Source: Terrimesophilobacter mesophilus (GTDB taxonomy: Bacteria; Actinomycetota; Actinomycetes; Actinomycetales; Microbacteriaceae). From it: DNA of 64,000 bases. Positions 10,301 through 18,278 of the stretch are shown piece by piece. The stretch covers positions 558,001 to 622,000 of the forward strand of contig NZ_JACHBP010000001.1 in assembly GCF_014200375.1 (NCBI RefSeq), in the 5' to 3' direction. Made by a program: the position numbers and the translations under genes. The notes beneath the pieces are model-generated. The model was not told the DNA's origin. It saw only the letters and a list, made by a program, of their open reading frames with translations, and searched no databases. Within the stretch, counting starts at the first letter, position 1, and every line of letters starts with the position of its first letter.

Positions 10301-10632
10301 CCCAGCTGGCGTTCCGCCTCGAGCTCTGCCGGGAGACCGTGGGTGTCCCATCCGAAGCGCCGGTGCACCTGCCTGCCGCGCATGGTCTGGAATCGCGGGA
10401 ACAGGTCTTTCGCGTAGCCGGTGAGCAGGTGGCCGTAGTGCGGGAGTCCATTGGCGAACGGAGGGCCGTCGTAGAAGACCCACTCTTGGGCACCCTCGCG
10501 CTGGGCGACGGATGCGCGGAAGGTGTCATCCTTCTGCCAGAAGGCGAGGATGCGCTCCTCGAGCTCCGGGAATCGCGGGCTCGGGCTGAGCGGCTCTGCC
10601 GGTTCGCCGTCTGCGGAAAGCGGGTAGGTCAT
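7297..10632 (-). CDS. ileS: Isoleucyl-tRNA synthetase
   Basis: 1111 residues, the long form of IleRS common in Actinobacteria. The HIGH signature is HYGH at 65-68 within [13 protein letters not shown] and the KMSKS loop is at 636-640. The CP1 editing domain lies between them and the C-terminal anticodon-binding region follows. It charges tRNA-Ile and hydrolyses mischarged Val-tRNA. The start at 10632 is fixed by GAGGA eight bases upstream, which pairs with an upstream anti-Shine-Dalgarno arm in the T-box leader. It is the first gene of ileS-folC-DUF4233-ndk. Confidence 0.97.
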   Translation of the reverse strand: MTYPLSADGEPAEPLSPSPRFPELEERILAFWQKDDTFRASVAQREGAQEWVFYDGPPFANGLPHYGHLLTGYAKDLFPRFQTMRGRQVHRRFGWDTHGLPAELEAERQLGITDKSQIEEMGIAAFNQAARESVLRYTKEWEEYVTRMARWVDFENDYKTLDVTFMESVLWGFKQLYDKGLAYEGYRVLPYCWRDQTPLSNHELRMDDDVYKMRQDQSVTVTFPLTGEKADSLGLAGVDALAWTTTPWTLPTNAALAVGPGIEYAVVPAADGGARYLLAADTIASYAKELGYATAEEARAAIERTVLGTELAGIRYERLWDYYADAEEYGTENAWQILVAEYVETGEGTGIVHQAPAYGEDDQLVCAQAGIPVILSVDDGGRFLPVIEGVSGLQVFDANPVLIKQLRAMGRLFKVASYEHSYPHCWRCRNPLIYKAVSSWFVKVPEFRDRMGELNQEINWVPENVKDGQFGKWLSGARDWSISRNRYWGSPIPIWKSDNLEFPRVDAYGSLAELERDFGRMPVNTAGEPDLHRPFIDELTRPNPDDPSSRSTMRRIEDVFDVWFDSGSMPYAQVHYPFENEDWFASHSPADFIVEYIGQTRGWFYVMHVLSTAIFDRPAFTNVLSHGIVLGSDGQKMSKSLRNYPDVSEVFDRDGADAMRWFLMSSSVIRGGNISVTEEAIRSGVREFLLPLWNTYYFFALYANAATPQPAGGYRATWRTDSAGSLDRYILAKTRRLIEEVTVDLEALDSPLAAAKLGDFADVLTNWYVRRSRDRFWAGDNGEADWRDAFDTLYTVLETLTRVAAPLAPLIADTVWKGLTGKRSVHLEDWPVAEEFPEDEGLVTAMDRVREVASAGLALRKSTGRRVRLPLAALTVVGDSSGIDRFSDILKDELNVKHLVFVPLAEGGLGDFGITRRLSVNARALGPRVGKDVQRIIQASKSGDWSIDGGTVTAGGTALLDGEFELVLESADPSNAVAFLDSEGFVILDTVTTPELEAEGLARDVIRAVQDSRRSAGLDVSDRIDLRVYFASRDEAAAVDEFRRMIADETLATDIDVLAAESFDGDYPGLEALAAAHGTGDAFRSLVTAGQYANIGDILVELDRHGKGIDV

Positions 10633-10640
10633 CTGGTCAT

Positions 10641-10850
10641 TCCTCGTGCTGGACGCTGGTGCTGTGTCAACACGAGGACGACGGATGCCGCGGTACCACC
10701 TCGCTTGCAGTTCCGGAGAACTGCCACTCATTGCAGGCGATGACGGGCCCAACCGTTCGGTTCTACCTGTTGCTTCACCGACCGCCGAGACGCCAGTGCG
10801 CAACGTTCTTCCGAAGGCTCCCCGGTGATGGCCGGCTCGATGCCTCTGGC
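10641..10850 (-). promoter_or_regulatory. Translational T-box riboswitch of ileS
   Basis: Read on the minus strand, a short stem (CCGG/CCGG) carries the loop CCATCA, whose ATC (10829-10827) fits an isoleucine specifier in an ultrashort stem I. Next comes the GAGCCTTCGGAAGAAC stem typical of actinobacterial ileS leaders, then the T-box core GGTGGTACCGCGG (10700-10688) that binds the tRNA acceptor end. Finally TCCTCGTG (10678-10671) pairs perfectly with CACGAGGA (10648-10641), which contains the ileS ribosome site. Uncharged tRNA-Ile should favour the form that frees the ribosome site. No U-tract is present, so control is at translation rather than by termination. Confidence 0.9.
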
Positions 10851-10853
10851 ACG

Positions 10854-10859
10854 ATTCTA
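10854..10859 (-). promoter_or_regulatory. -10 element of the ileS operon
   Basis: TAGAAT on the minus strand, placed so that transcription would start at about 10847, just before the T-box stem I. No good -35 hexamer is visible at 16-18 bases upstream. Confidence 0.5.
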
Positions 10860-10864
10860 CCCGG

Positions 10865-11866
10865 TCAGCGGGTGCGCTGCGCCAGGAGCGCGGCGAGCAC
10901 GCCGGCGCCGGTCGCCGCGTCGTCGACAGTGACCACGAAACGCCTTCCGTTCGCCTGCGTCACCTCGATCGCCTCCCCAGCGCGCGCGATGATCCCGGTG
11001 CGCCCGTTGCCGCCCCAGCGCCAGCCCCAGCCGCCGAAATCGCGCGACGGATCGACCTCGACGACCTGCACCGAGCGGATGCCGTGCAGCGGGATCCGCT
11101 TGCGAGGCCAGCCGAAGATGCCTGCCGCGATGAAGCCGCGGCGATCGGCGGATACCCGCCACCAGGTGGTGGTCGCCGCGAGGAGGGCGACGAAGACGAG
11201 GGTGAGGATGGCGACGACACTCGCGGCGCGCGAGGCGAGCGACACCAGGATCGCCGTGACGAGAGCGATCGCGACCACGAATGCGATGACGGCGAGCGCA
11301 GCGTTGCTGAGTCGAACCGAGTGCGACCAGGAGATGCGCTCCTGCCCCTGGACATCCACGCGTCTCGGCTCTGATCCTGCCTCGTCGACCGTCTCGGCCG
11401 GCGGCAACACGAACCAGCCGACGACCGCGAGGAGGAGGCCGGCTCCGGCTCCGATCGCGAGCCACAGGCCGACATCCGGCGCCTCGTGCGCATCGGAGAG
11501 CCCGCGCTGCACTGCGAGCGACGCGGCGAAGCCGACATTGAGCATGGTGGCCAGCCAGAGGCTTGTCACGACGAGGAACTTCTGATTCCAGGTCAGGCGC
11601 CCGGATGGCGTCGGCCGCCAGGACCACAACGCGACGAAGACACTGAACACGATCGTGATGACGAGCGGCGCAAGGACGAACGGAAGCGCCGGGCCGAAGC
11701 CATCCGGCCCCGCGCCCGACCAGTGCACGGCGATCGGATCGGGAAGCTGCGGCAACCACGACAGGGTGATCGCCGCGGTGACGACCGCGATCGCGGTGGG
11801 CACGACCGCGCCGAGGGCGACCGCCCTGGTCCTCGTCACCCTGGTCTGCTGCGCGGTGTCGGTCAC
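10865..11866 (-). CDS. DUF1648 domain membrane protein
   Basis: 333 residues. An N-terminal helix is followed by [20 protein letters not shown], the DUF1648 signature (a His-Trp pair and a Gly-rich loop before a membrane helix). Further membrane pairs occur through the middle ([59 protein letters not shown]). A C-terminal domain of about 120 residues looks like a cytosolic beta-rich domain ([20 protein letters not shown]). DUF1648 proteins are often cotranscribed with a YtrA-type GntR regulator; here the GTG start overlaps the gntR stop by four bases. Function is unknown; envelope-stress or signal sensing is only a guess. Confidence 0.85.
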   Translation of the reverse strand: MTDTAQQTRVTRTRAVALGAVVPTAIAVVTAAITLSWLPQLPDPIAVHWSGAGPDGFGPALPFVLAPLVITIVFSVFVALWSWRPTPSGRLTWNQKFLVVTSLWLATMLNVGFAASLAVQRGLSDAHEAPDVGLWLAIGAGAGLLLAVVGWFVLPPAETVDEAGSEPRRVDVQGQERISWSHSVRLSNAALAVIAFVVAIALVTAILVSLASRAASVVAILTLVFVALLAATTTWWRVSADRRGFIAAGIFGWPRKRIPLHGIRSVQVVEVDPSRDFGGWGWRWGGNGRTGIIARAGEAIEVTQANGRRFVVTVDDAATGAGVLAALLAQRTR

Positions 11867-12216
11867 TGGTAGGCCTCCCTGATGAGTGCGGCGAGCGCTG
11901 ACGGGGCGATCTCGAGTTTGCGCGCTTCAGCGATGACCGCCTCGACGGCCGTGTTGAGGTGCTCATACCCGCCGGATGGCCGGCCCGTCACGATCGCACC
12001 GCGCCCTGGCCGCAGCTCGATGAGACCCTCGTCGCGGAGCAGTTGGTACGCGCGCAGGACGGTGTGCACGTTGATGTCGAGCGACTGCGCGAGCTCCCGC
12101 GCAGACGGCAACCGCTCGCCGAGCGCGATCGCCCCGGTGATGGTCGACGCCCGGATGCTGCCGGCCAGCTGGTCGAACAGCGGGACGCCGGAGGACGGGT
12201 CGATTCGGATGAGCAC
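11863..12216 (-). CDS. GntR-family regulator, YtrA type
   Basis: 117 residues: an N-terminal winged helix-turn-helix (GVPLFDQLAGSIRASTITGA; LPSARELAQSLDINVHTVLR; LRDEGLIELRPGRGAIVTG) and only a short C-terminal helix pair, the compact architecture of YtrA-type regulators that carry no large ligand domain. The start is GTG, six bases after the -10 box, with no ribosome site, so the mRNA is probably leaderless. It is coupled to the DUF1648 membrane protein it presumably controls. A 26-base inverted repeat covers the promoter, fitting autoregulation. Confidence 0.9.
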   Translation of the reverse strand: MLIRIDPSSGVPLFDQLAGSIRASTITGAIALGERLPSARELAQSLDINVHTVLRAYQLLRDEGLIELRPGRGAIVTGRPSGGYEHLNTAVEAVIAEARKLEIAPSALAALIREAYQ

Positions 12217-12220
12217 CCGT

Positions 12221-12251
12221 CTAGTCTATTGTTATAGTTGGACTAGTGCAA
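12221..12251 (-). promoter_or_regulatory. Promoter and candidate operator of gntR-DUF1648
   Basis: On the minus strand: -35 TTGCAC (12251-12246), 17-base spacer, -10 TAGACT (12228-12223), then six bases to the GTG start. The arms CTAGTC (12221-12226) and GACTAG (12241-12246) form an inverted repeat with a 14-base centre that spans the promoter. An inner palindrome with CTAT/ATAG arms lies inside it. This is what an autorepressing YtrA-type GntR protein would need. The -35 lies within the last codons of the upstream tetR gene. Confidence 0.6.
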
Positions 12252-12798
12252 GAGCGTCACTGATGTAGTCGGAGAGCGGTCGGCGCGCGACGCCGCCCCG
12301 GATCCAGGCGCCCCAGGCGGCGACGATCGCACCGGCCACGGAGTTGGCGCGCACGGTGAGTGCGAGTCCACCGCGGCCCTGTCCGGTCTCGGCGGCGATG
12401 GCTGCATGCACGAGGGCCGCCACGCGGGCAACCCGGGCAAGACCCGACGCGACGAGCTCATCGCGCGTGCCCATGACATCCGATTGGGTGACCGCGAGCG
12501 GAACACGCTCCGGGCCGACCTCCGCGGCGACCAGTGCCACCGAGTCGAAAAGCGGCGCCCCGGATGCGAGACACTCCTCGAGCCTCTCGATCGCGTGGTC
12601 GGCGTCCATCCAGAGCAGGTCGCTCTTCGAGGAGAAGTAGTTGAAGAACGTCGCTCGACTCACGCCGGCCCGCTGGGTGATCTCGTCGATCGTCGTCCCG
12701 TCATAGCTCTGCTCGAGGAAGAGCTCGGCGGCGGCATCCTCGATCGTGCCCCGCGACGACGCCCGAGGACGCCCCACCGTCACACGCTCGCCATTCAT
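12232..12798 (-). CDS. TetR-family transcriptional regulator
   Basis: 188 residues. The N-terminal helix-turn-helix is clear: AAAELFLEQSYDGTTIDEIT then QRAGVSRATFFNYFSSKSDL. The C-terminal ligand domain is all helical and not diagnostic of a substrate. It is divergent from the MHS transporter gene with about 80 bases between, so it most likely represses that transporter and itself. The ligand is unknown. Confidence 0.9.
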   Translation of the reverse strand: MNGERVTVGRPRASSRGTIEDAAAELFLEQSYDGTTIDEITQRAGVSRATFFNYFSSKSDLLWMDADHAIERLEECLASGAPLFDSVALVAAEVGPERVPLAVTQSDVMGTRDELVASGLARVARVAALVHAAIAAETGQGRGGLALTVRANSVAGAIVAAWGAWIRGGVARRPLSDYISDALALVQL

Positions 12799-12812
12799 CC
12801 CTGAACTCCACT

Positions 12813-12841
12813 AGTATCAATTTCTGGACTGAGTCTAACAA
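12813..12841 (-). promoter_or_regulatory. Promoter of tetR
   Basis: On the minus strand: -35 TTGTTA (12841-12836), 17-base spacer, -10 GATACT (12818-12813). Transcription would start about eight bases before the ATG, so the leader is very short. The region also contains GACTCAGTC, a possible half-operator for the regulator, shared with the divergent transporter. Confidence 0.45.
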
Positions 12842-12877
12842 TCCACTTCCCGTCCATCCCGAACCGAAAGGCTGCGC

Positions 12878-14200
12878 GTGACCGCGACAGAGCTCGAGCC
12901 CCTGGCCGTCCAACCCACCGAACCGAAGGTGGCTCGCAAGGTCGTCTGGGCGTCGTTCGTCGGAACATCCCTCGAATCGTACGACTTCTACGTCTTCGCC
13001 TACTTCAGCGCGATCTTCAGCGCGCCGCTCTTCTTCCCGGAGCAGGACCGCGCGGCAGGCACCATCCTGTCGTTCCTGCTGCTCGCGATGTCCTACCTGG
13101 TCCGGCCCATCGGCGCCGTCATCTTCGGGCACCTCGGTGACCGCATCGGCCGCAAACGCACGCTTCTCTGGACGATCGGCATCATGGGCGTCGCGACAGG
13201 AGCGATCGGCATCCTCCCCGACTTCGCGAGCATCGGCATCCTCGCCCCGATCCTGCTGGCACTGCTGCGGATCGTCCAGGGCCTCTCCCTTGGCGGAGAG
13301 TGGGGTGGCGCGATCCTCCTCGCCACCGAGCACGCAAGCTACCGCAAGCGCGGGTTCTACGCTGCGCTCCCGCAGCTCGGCTCGCCCGTCGGAACGATCC
13401 TCACCGGTGCACTGTTCCTGCTCCTGACACTCACCCTCAGTTCGGAGGACATGCTCGCCTGGGGCTGGCGACTGCCATTCCTGGCCGCCTTCCCCCTCCT
13501 CGCGGTATCGCTCTATCTGCGGCTCGCGATCGACGAGACGCCGATCTTCAAGAACCTCATCGACACCGGGCGCCGTTCGCGCGTGCCGGTGCTCGATGTG
13601 TTCCGCACGCATCCCTTCGCCGTCGTCGTCGCGATCGGGGCCGCGCTGCTCGGCATCGGCTCCTACTCGCTCATGAACACGTACACGATGGCGTACGGAG
13701 TGAACATCCTCGGTTTCTCCTACCAGGAGCTGTTTGAGGCGACCCTCATCGGCAGTCTGCTGCAACTCGTGACGATCCCCCTCTTCGGGGTCTGGGCGAA
13801 CCGCATCGGCTCCGCGCGGGTCGTCGCGATCGGGGCTCTCGGTACCCTGCTCATCACGTTCCCGATGTACTGGATGCTGCAGTTCGCCACATTCCCGATC
13901 CTCGTCGGGACCATGATCATCGGCGGGATCCTGCCGACCCTGGCCTGGGCGGGACTCGGCGGGCTCATGTCGGACCTGTTCAGCGGCCCGGTGCGCTACA
14001 GCGCACTCTCGATCGCCTACAGCGTCGCCGCCGTCATCTCCGGGCTCATCCCGCTCGCGACGCAAGCGCTCTCCACCGCGACGGATGGCGCATGGTGGCA
14101 TCCGGGGATCGTCCTCGCCCTGCTGTCGATTCTCACGCTCGTGGCCTCGCTCATCGCCGTTCGCATCCGCGTGCGCGACGAGGTCATCGACGAGTCGTAA
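12878..14200 (+). CDS. MFS transporter, metabolite:H+ symporter (MHS) family
   Basis: 440 residues with 12 predicted membrane helices. The N-terminal half has the MHS-type WASFVGTSLESYDFYVFAYF segment and the MFS loop GHLGDRIGRKRTLLWTIG; LSLGGEWGGAILLATEHA is typical of the ShiA/ProP/citrate-permease group. These carriers import small organic acids, betaines or aromatic acids with protons; the substrate cannot be read from the sequence. The start is GTG with an AAAGG ribosome site. A perfect 13-base-pair hairpin follows the gene. The divergent TetR gene is the likely regulator. Confidence 0.92.
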   Translation: MTATELEPLAVQPTEPKVARKVVWASFVGTSLESYDFYVFAYFSAIFSAPLFFPEQDRAAGTILSFLLLAMSYLVRPIGAVIFGHLGDRIGRKRTLLWTIGIMGVATGAIGILPDFASIGILAPILLALLRIVQGLSLGGEWGGAILLATEHASYRKRGFYAALPQLGSPVGTILTGALFLLLTLTLSSEDMLAWGWRLPFLAAFPLLAVSLYLRLAIDETPIFKNLIDTGRRSRVPVLDVFRTHPFAVVVAIGAALLGIGSYSLMNTYTMAYGVNILGFSYQELFEATLIGSLLQLVTIPLFGVWANRIGSARVVAIGALGTLLITFPMYWMLQFATFPILVGTMIIGGILPTLAWAGLGGLMSDLFSGPVRYSALSIAYSVAAVISGLIPLATQALSTATDGAWWHPGIVLALLSILTLVASLIAVRIRVRDEVIDES

Positions 14201-14221
14201 CACCGCGACTCACCCCGTGCC

Positions 14222-14263
14222 GGGCGCGGGAGGTTGGCTCTGGTGCGCCGACCTCCCGCGCCC
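14222..14263 (+). terminator. Hairpin terminator after the MHS transporter gene
   Basis: GGGCGCGGGAGGT (14222-14234) pairs perfectly with ACCTCCCGCGCCC (14251-14263) around a 16-base loop. There is no proper U-tract, only TTAG, but the stem is strong and sits about 20 bases after the stop codon. A TAGAAT -10 box for the next gene begins one base after it. Confidence 0.6.
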
Positions 14264-14264
14264 T

Positions 14265-14270
14265 TAGAAT
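14265..14270 (+). promoter_or_regulatory. -10 element of the anchored surface-protein gene
   Basis: TAGAAT starts one base after the 13-bp hairpin. The position where a -35 box would be lies in the hairpin loop and shows no TTGACA-like sequence. The implied leader is about 48 nt. Confidence 0.35.
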
Positions 14271-14324
14271 GACGTTCGATCGATTTCAGCACGTGCGCAT
14301 TCCTTTCTTGTCTGGCGGGGACTC

Positions 14325-14966
14325 ATGAGCGACGACACTCCTACCGAACGTTTCGAAGCACCGACCGCGCCCGGCACTGGCGACCCGGACGGAACCGGGG
14401 GCGAGAAGAAGAAATCGAAGCTGCTCATCCTGATCCTGTCGATCGTCGGCGGCCTCCTGCTCATCGCCGTCGTCGTGTTGCTCACGCTGCTGTTCTCGCG
14501 GGGACTCGGCGGTCCGAGCGCCGATCCGGTCTCGGATGTGAGCACGAGCCCATCGGCGAATCCGAGCGAGACGCCGAGCGCAAGTCCGAGTGCTTCGCCC
14601 AGCGAGACGCCGAGCGCGAGTCCGAGCGCGTCGCCGAGTTCTGCGCCGCCGCCACCGCCTCCACCACCACCAACCACGACCGGCCCGGTGTTCACCTCGT
14701 TCTCTCCCGCCAACAACAAGTCAATCGGCTGCACGAACGACACCGACCAGATTCCCGTGACGTTCACCTGGGCCAGCACCGGAGCTTCCGAAGCAGCGAT
14801 CGGTGTGGCAACGACTGATGCGTTTGCGGGTCCATATGCAACGGGTCTTCCCCCATCGGGCTCCTACGAACTCAACTACCAGTGCAGCAACGCATCGCAG
14901 ATCTACACTGTGAGCATCCGCGGCACGAGCGGTCAAACGAATAAGACCATCACGCTCAAGCGCTGA
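14325..14966 (+). CDS. Membrane-anchored surface protein with Ser/Pro linker and Ig-like domain
   Basis: 213 residues. A cytosolic acidic N-terminus (about 1-32) ends in EKKKSKL, followed by one membrane helix (LLILILSIVGGLLLIAVVVL). A low-complexity linker of SETPSASPSAS units and nine prolines (about 70-122) extends from the membrane. The C-terminal domain (about 123-213) looks like a small beta-sandwich, with two cysteines (SIGCTND and NYQCSNAS) able to form a disulfide. It is probably a type II-oriented protein with the domain outside. No catalytic motif is visible; function is unknown. A decayed paralogue follows immediately. Confidence 0.8.
   Translation: MSDDTPTERFEAPTAPGTGDPDGTGGEKKKSKLLILILSIVGGLLLIAVVVLLTLLFSRGLGGPSADPVSDVSTSPSANPSETPSASPSASPSETPSASPSASPSSAPPPPPPPPPTTTGPVFTSFSPANNKSIGCTNDTDQIPVTFTWASTGASEAAIGVATTDAFAGPYATGLPPSGSYELNYQCSNASQIYTVSIRGTSGQTNKTITLKR
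14565..14636 (+). repeat. Two 36-base tandem repeats encoding the Ser/Pro linker
   Basis: Units 14565-14600 and 14601-14636 differ by only a few bases and each encodes SETPSASPSASP or a near copy. The length of such extracellular linkers commonly varies between strains by slippage. Confidence 0.7.
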
Positions 14967-14995
14967 GGAGCACGAAGGCCCACGGGCCATCACCA

Positions 14996-15241
14996 TTGAA
15001 AAACAACAGAACCCTCATCGCGCTCCTCGCGGTCACCCTGGTGCTGCTGCTCGCTCTCGTCGCACTCATCGTCTTCATCCTCGGCCAGGGGTCACCTGTC
15101 GACCGCAACCCGACAGGGCTTGACTCGAGCACCTCTTCCCGTGCTTCGAACAGGGGCCTTCTCGCGACCACACGATCACGCTCGTCGGGCCGAACGGTGA
15201 ACACGTGAGCAAAACCTGGACGGTCACCGACCTCTCCCGCT
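14996..15241 (+). pseudogene. Decayed paralogue of the anchored surface protein
   Basis: Frame 1 from a TTG at 14996 encodes a short basic start and one membrane helix (LIALLAVTLVLLLALVALIV), then runs into unrelated Ser/Arg-rich sequence and stops at 15208. A second frame from about 15128 to 15241 encodes HTITLVGPNGEHVSKTWTVT, which looks like the last two beta-strands of an Ig-like domain. The linker and most of the domain are missing, and the frame changes between the two parts. I read this as a deleted, frameshifted copy of the gene just upstream. A 70-residue functional peptide from frame 1 is possible but less likely. Confidence 0.6.
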
Positions 15242-15270
15242 GATCCACGCATCGCCCTCGGCCACTCCGG

Positions 15271-15276
15271 TACTAT
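15271..15276 (+). promoter_or_regulatory. -10 element of valS
   Basis: TACTAT about 73 bases before the valS start; the implied leader is about 65 nt. The -35 region is weak. Confidence 0.4.
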
Positions 15277-15348
15277 GGGTGCACCAACCACACTCAGGCA
15301 CCATCAGTACAAGACACGGTGCCGCATATAGCGAAACCGGAGAATGCC

Positions 15349-17940
15349 ATGGCTGACGCCGTCCCCGACAAGCCCGCCCTCGAAGGGCTGGAGAGCAAAT
15401 GGGGCGCCCAATGGGAGGCCAGGGGTACCTACCGGTTCGACCGCGCCGCCGCCCTCGCGCAGGACACGTCGCGCGAGAACATCTACTCGATCGACACCCC
15501 GCCGCCCACGGCATCCGGATCGCTGCACGTCGGCCACGTGTTCAGCTACACCCACATGGACCTGTTCGCCCGCTACCAGCGGATGCGCGGCAAGAACCTC
15601 TTCTACCCCATGGGCTGGGATGACAACGGATTGCCCACCGAGCGCAGGGTGCAGAACTACTACGGCGTGCGTTGCGACCCGTCCCTGCCCTACGACCCCG
15701 ACTTCACACCACCATTCGAGGGCGGCGACAACAAGAGCGCGAAGGCCTCCGACCAGCTGCCCATCAGCCGCCGGAACTTCATCGAACTCTGCGAGACGCT
15801 CACCGAGGAGGACGAGAAACTCTTCGAGGCACTCTGGCGGGCACTCGGCCTCTCCGTCGACTGGACGCAGACCTACCGCACGATCGGTCCCGAGGCACAG
15901 ACCGCGGCCCAGCGGGCGTTCCTGCGCAACCTCGCGCGCGACGAAGCGTTCCGTGCCGAGGCCCCCACGCTCTGGGATGTGAACTTCCGCACCGCGGTCG
16001 CCCAGGCCGAACTCGAAGACCGGGAGATGCCCGCGGCATTCCATCGCGTCGCGTTCCACAAGCCGGACGGCTCCCCCGTCTACATCGAGACGACCCGCCC
16101 CGAGCTTCTGGCAGCGTGCGTTGCGCTCGTGGCGCATCCGGATGACGAACGATACCAATCGCTCTTCGGCACGACCGTGCGCACCCCCATCTTCGACGTC
16201 GAGGTGCCCGTCGTCGCCCACCGCCTCGCCCAGCAGGACAAGGGAAGCGGCATCGCCATGATCTGCACGTTCGGTGACGTGACCGACGTCGTGTGGTGGC
16301 GCGAGTTCGACCTTCCCAACCGCACCATCATCGGCCGCGACGGGCGCATCGTCGACGACGCGCCGGATGCACTGGTGACCGATGCGGCGAAGACCGCTTT
16401 CGCCGAACTGGCCGGCAAGACGGTCTTCAGCGCCAAGGCACGGACGGTCGAACTGCTGCGCGAGAGTGGAGACCTCGACGGTGAGCCGAGACCCATCTCA
16501 CACGTCGTGAAGTTCTACGAGAAGGGTGACAAGCCGCTCGAGATCGTCAGCACCCTGCAGTGGTACATCCGCAACGGAGCGCGCGACGAGGCGCTGCGCG
16601 ACACCCTTCTCGAGCGCGGACGCGAAGTCAACTTCGTGCCGGAGTTCATGCGGGTGCGCTACGAGAACTGGATCGGTGGGCTCACCGGCGACTGGCTCAT
16701 CTCGCGGCAGCGGTTCTTCGGCGTGCCCATCCCGGTCTGGTATGCGCTCGACGAGAACGGCGAGCAGAGGGAAGTCATCGTCCCGTCCGAGGATCTCCTC
16801 CCAGTCGACCCCTCCTCGGCGACCGCGCCGGGCTACGACGAATCCCAGCGCGGAAAGCCCGGCGGCTTCGTCGGCGAGGTGGACATCATGGACACCTGGG
16901 CGACATCCTCGCTGACCCCGCAGATCGCGGGTGGCTGGGAGCGCGACCCGGAACTCTTCGACCTCGTGTTCCCCTTCGACCTGCGCAGCCAGGGGCAGGA
17001 CATCATCCGGACCTGGCTGTTCTCCACGGTGCTGCGCGCCCAGCTCGAGCTCGGCGTCGCGCCCTGGAAGAACGCGGGGATCAGCGGGTTCATCGTCGAC
17101 CCCGACCGCAAGAAGATGTCCAAGTCGAAGGGCAACGTCGTCACGCCGTCGGCCATGCTCGAGGAGCACGGTTCGGATGCGGTGCGCTACTGGGCGGCCT
17201 CGTCCCGCCTCGGAACCGATGCGGCCTTCGATCCGCAGAATCCGAAGCAGATGAAGATCGGGCGGCGACTGGCCATCAAGGTGCTCAACGCCGCCAAGTT
17301 CGTGTACTCGTTCGAGGTACCGACGACCGCCGGTCAAGTGGGCCCGGAGGGCCGTATCGAGGCCACCCACGCACTGGACCGTGACCTGCTCGCACAACTC
17401 GACGACGTCATCCGCATCGCGACGAAGGCATACGACGAGTACGACCACGCGCGCGCGCTCGAGGCGGCGGAGCAGTTCTTCTGGACCTTCTGCGACGACT
17501 ACCTCGAACTCGTCAAGGAGCGCGCCTACGGGGCATCCGGCGCCGAGGGCCAGGCCTCCGCCGTGGCGACCCTGCGCACGGCGTTGGATGTGATGCTGCG
17601 CCTGTTCGCCCCCGTGATCCCCTTCGCCACGGAGGAGGTCTGGTCGTGGACGCACGACGACTCCATCCACACCGCGCCGTGGCCGGTCGCGAGCGGCGGA
17701 GCGGCACCGAACGGACTGCTCCCGCTCGTGAGCGAAGCGCTCATCGGCATCCGACGGGCCAAGACGGATGCGAAGGCGTCGCAGAAGACGGACGTCGCCT
17801 CGGCGACGATCGCCGGCCCGGCACTCCTGCGCGAGGTGGCAGACGACCTCAAGGCCGTGGGGCGGATCGCCGATCTCGAGTTCACCGAAGCGGACGAGGT
17901 CGCTGTGACCTCTATCGTGCTCGCCGAGAGCGCAGACTGA
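15349..17940 (+). CDS. valS: Valyl-tRNA synthetase
   Basis: 863 residues from ATG at 15349, which has GGAG six bases upstream. The HIGH motif is HVGH at 60-63 (PPTASGSLHVGH) and KMSKS is at 589-593. MGWDDNGLPTERRVQNYYGV marks the shorter ValRS type found in Actinobacteria. It charges tRNA-Val and edits Thr-tRNA through the CP1 domain. No T-box is visible upstream, unlike ileS. The stop codon overlaps the start of the next small gene by one base. Confidence 0.97.
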   Translation: MADAVPDKPALEGLESKWGAQWEARGTYRFDRAAALAQDTSRENIYSIDTPPPTASGSLHVGHVFSYTHMDLFARYQRMRGKNLFYPMGWDDNGLPTERRVQNYYGVRCDPSLPYDPDFTPPFEGGDNKSAKASDQLPISRRNFIELCETLTEEDEKLFEALWRALGLSVDWTQTYRTIGPEAQTAAQRAFLRNLARDEAFRAEAPTLWDVNFRTAVAQAELEDREMPAAFHRVAFHKPDGSPVYIETTRPELLAACVALVAHPDDERYQSLFGTTVRTPIFDVEVPVVAHRLAQQDKGSGIAMICTFGDVTDVVWWREFDLPNRTIIGRDGRIVDDAPDALVTDAAKTAFAELAGKTVFSAKARTVELLRESGDLDGEPRPISHVVKFYEKGDKPLEIVSTLQWYIRNGARDEALRDTLLERGREVNFVPEFMRVRYENWIGGLTGDWLISRQRFFGVPIPVWYALDENGEQREVIVPSEDLLPVDPSSATAPGYDESQRGKPGGFVGEVDIMDTWATSSLTPQIAGGWERDPELFDLVFPFDLRSQGQDIIRTWLFSTVLRAQLELGVAPWKNAGISGFIVDPDRKKMSKSKGNVVTPSAMLEEHGSDAVRYWAASSRLGTDAAFDPQNPKQMKIGRRLAIKVLNAAKFVYSFEVPTTAGQVGPEGRIEATHALDRDLLAQLDDVIRIATKAYDEYDHARALEAAEQFFWTFCDDYLELVKERAYGASGAEGQASAVATLRTALDVMLRLFAPVIPFATEEVWSWTHDDSIHTAPWPVASGGAAPNGLLPLVSEALIGIRRAKTDAKASQKTDVASATIAGPALLREVADDLKAVGRIADLEFTEADEVAVTSIVLAESAD

Positions 17941-18221
17941 TGCAGCTCGGGAGTCGCTGGGCCTTCGGCGCAGAACCACCGACGCGGCTGGCGGATGCCG
18001 TGGTCGCCGCCATTCGCGAAGTCGAGCAGGAAGGCGGGTCGGCTGCCGACACCACGGCATCCGCTCGCCGCTGGACGCTCACCTGGCTCGAGGGCAAGCC
18101 GATCGTGGAACTGGACGCGGCGCCCGGCTCGGAGAGCGTGACGGTGATTCGCTTCAATCCGATGAGTGGCGCGGCTACCATTACAACAGGCGACTCCGGC
18201 GAGGAGTGGGTGGAGGAATAG
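17940..18221 (+). CDS. Small conserved-looking protein coupled to valS
   Basis: 93 residues; ATG overlaps the valS stop (TGATG), so translation is coupled. It begins MQLGSRWAFGAEPPTRLADA and has a central RRWTLTWLEGKPIVELD segment and an acidic end (GDSGEEWVEE). It is predicted soluble, mixed alpha/beta, with no cysteines and no recognised domain. Function is unknown. Confidence 0.75.
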   Translation: MQLGSRWAFGAEPPTRLADAVVAAIREVEQEGGSAADTTASARRWTLTWLEGKPIVELDAAPGSESVTVIRFNPMSGAATITTGDSGEEWVEE

Positions 18222-18278
18222 CTCTAGGAAAGCCGCACTCCACTCCTTGCCGGAGTCGAATCTATGAAGTTTCGGGCG

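Noticed and set aside
8506-10743. Long open frame of 745 codons antisense to ileS
   Set aside because: Its composition is the mirror of the ileS codons (high third-position GC gives open antisense frames), it has no recognisable domain, and ileS is certain.
12701-14203. Open frame of 500 codons antisense to the MHS transporter
   Set aside because: Highly charged, repetitive composition typical of an antisense shadow of a membrane protein.
18225-18260. ACTCC/GGAGT stem after the valS partner gene as terminator
   Set aside because: Five-base stem with a long loop and no U-tract; not convincing.
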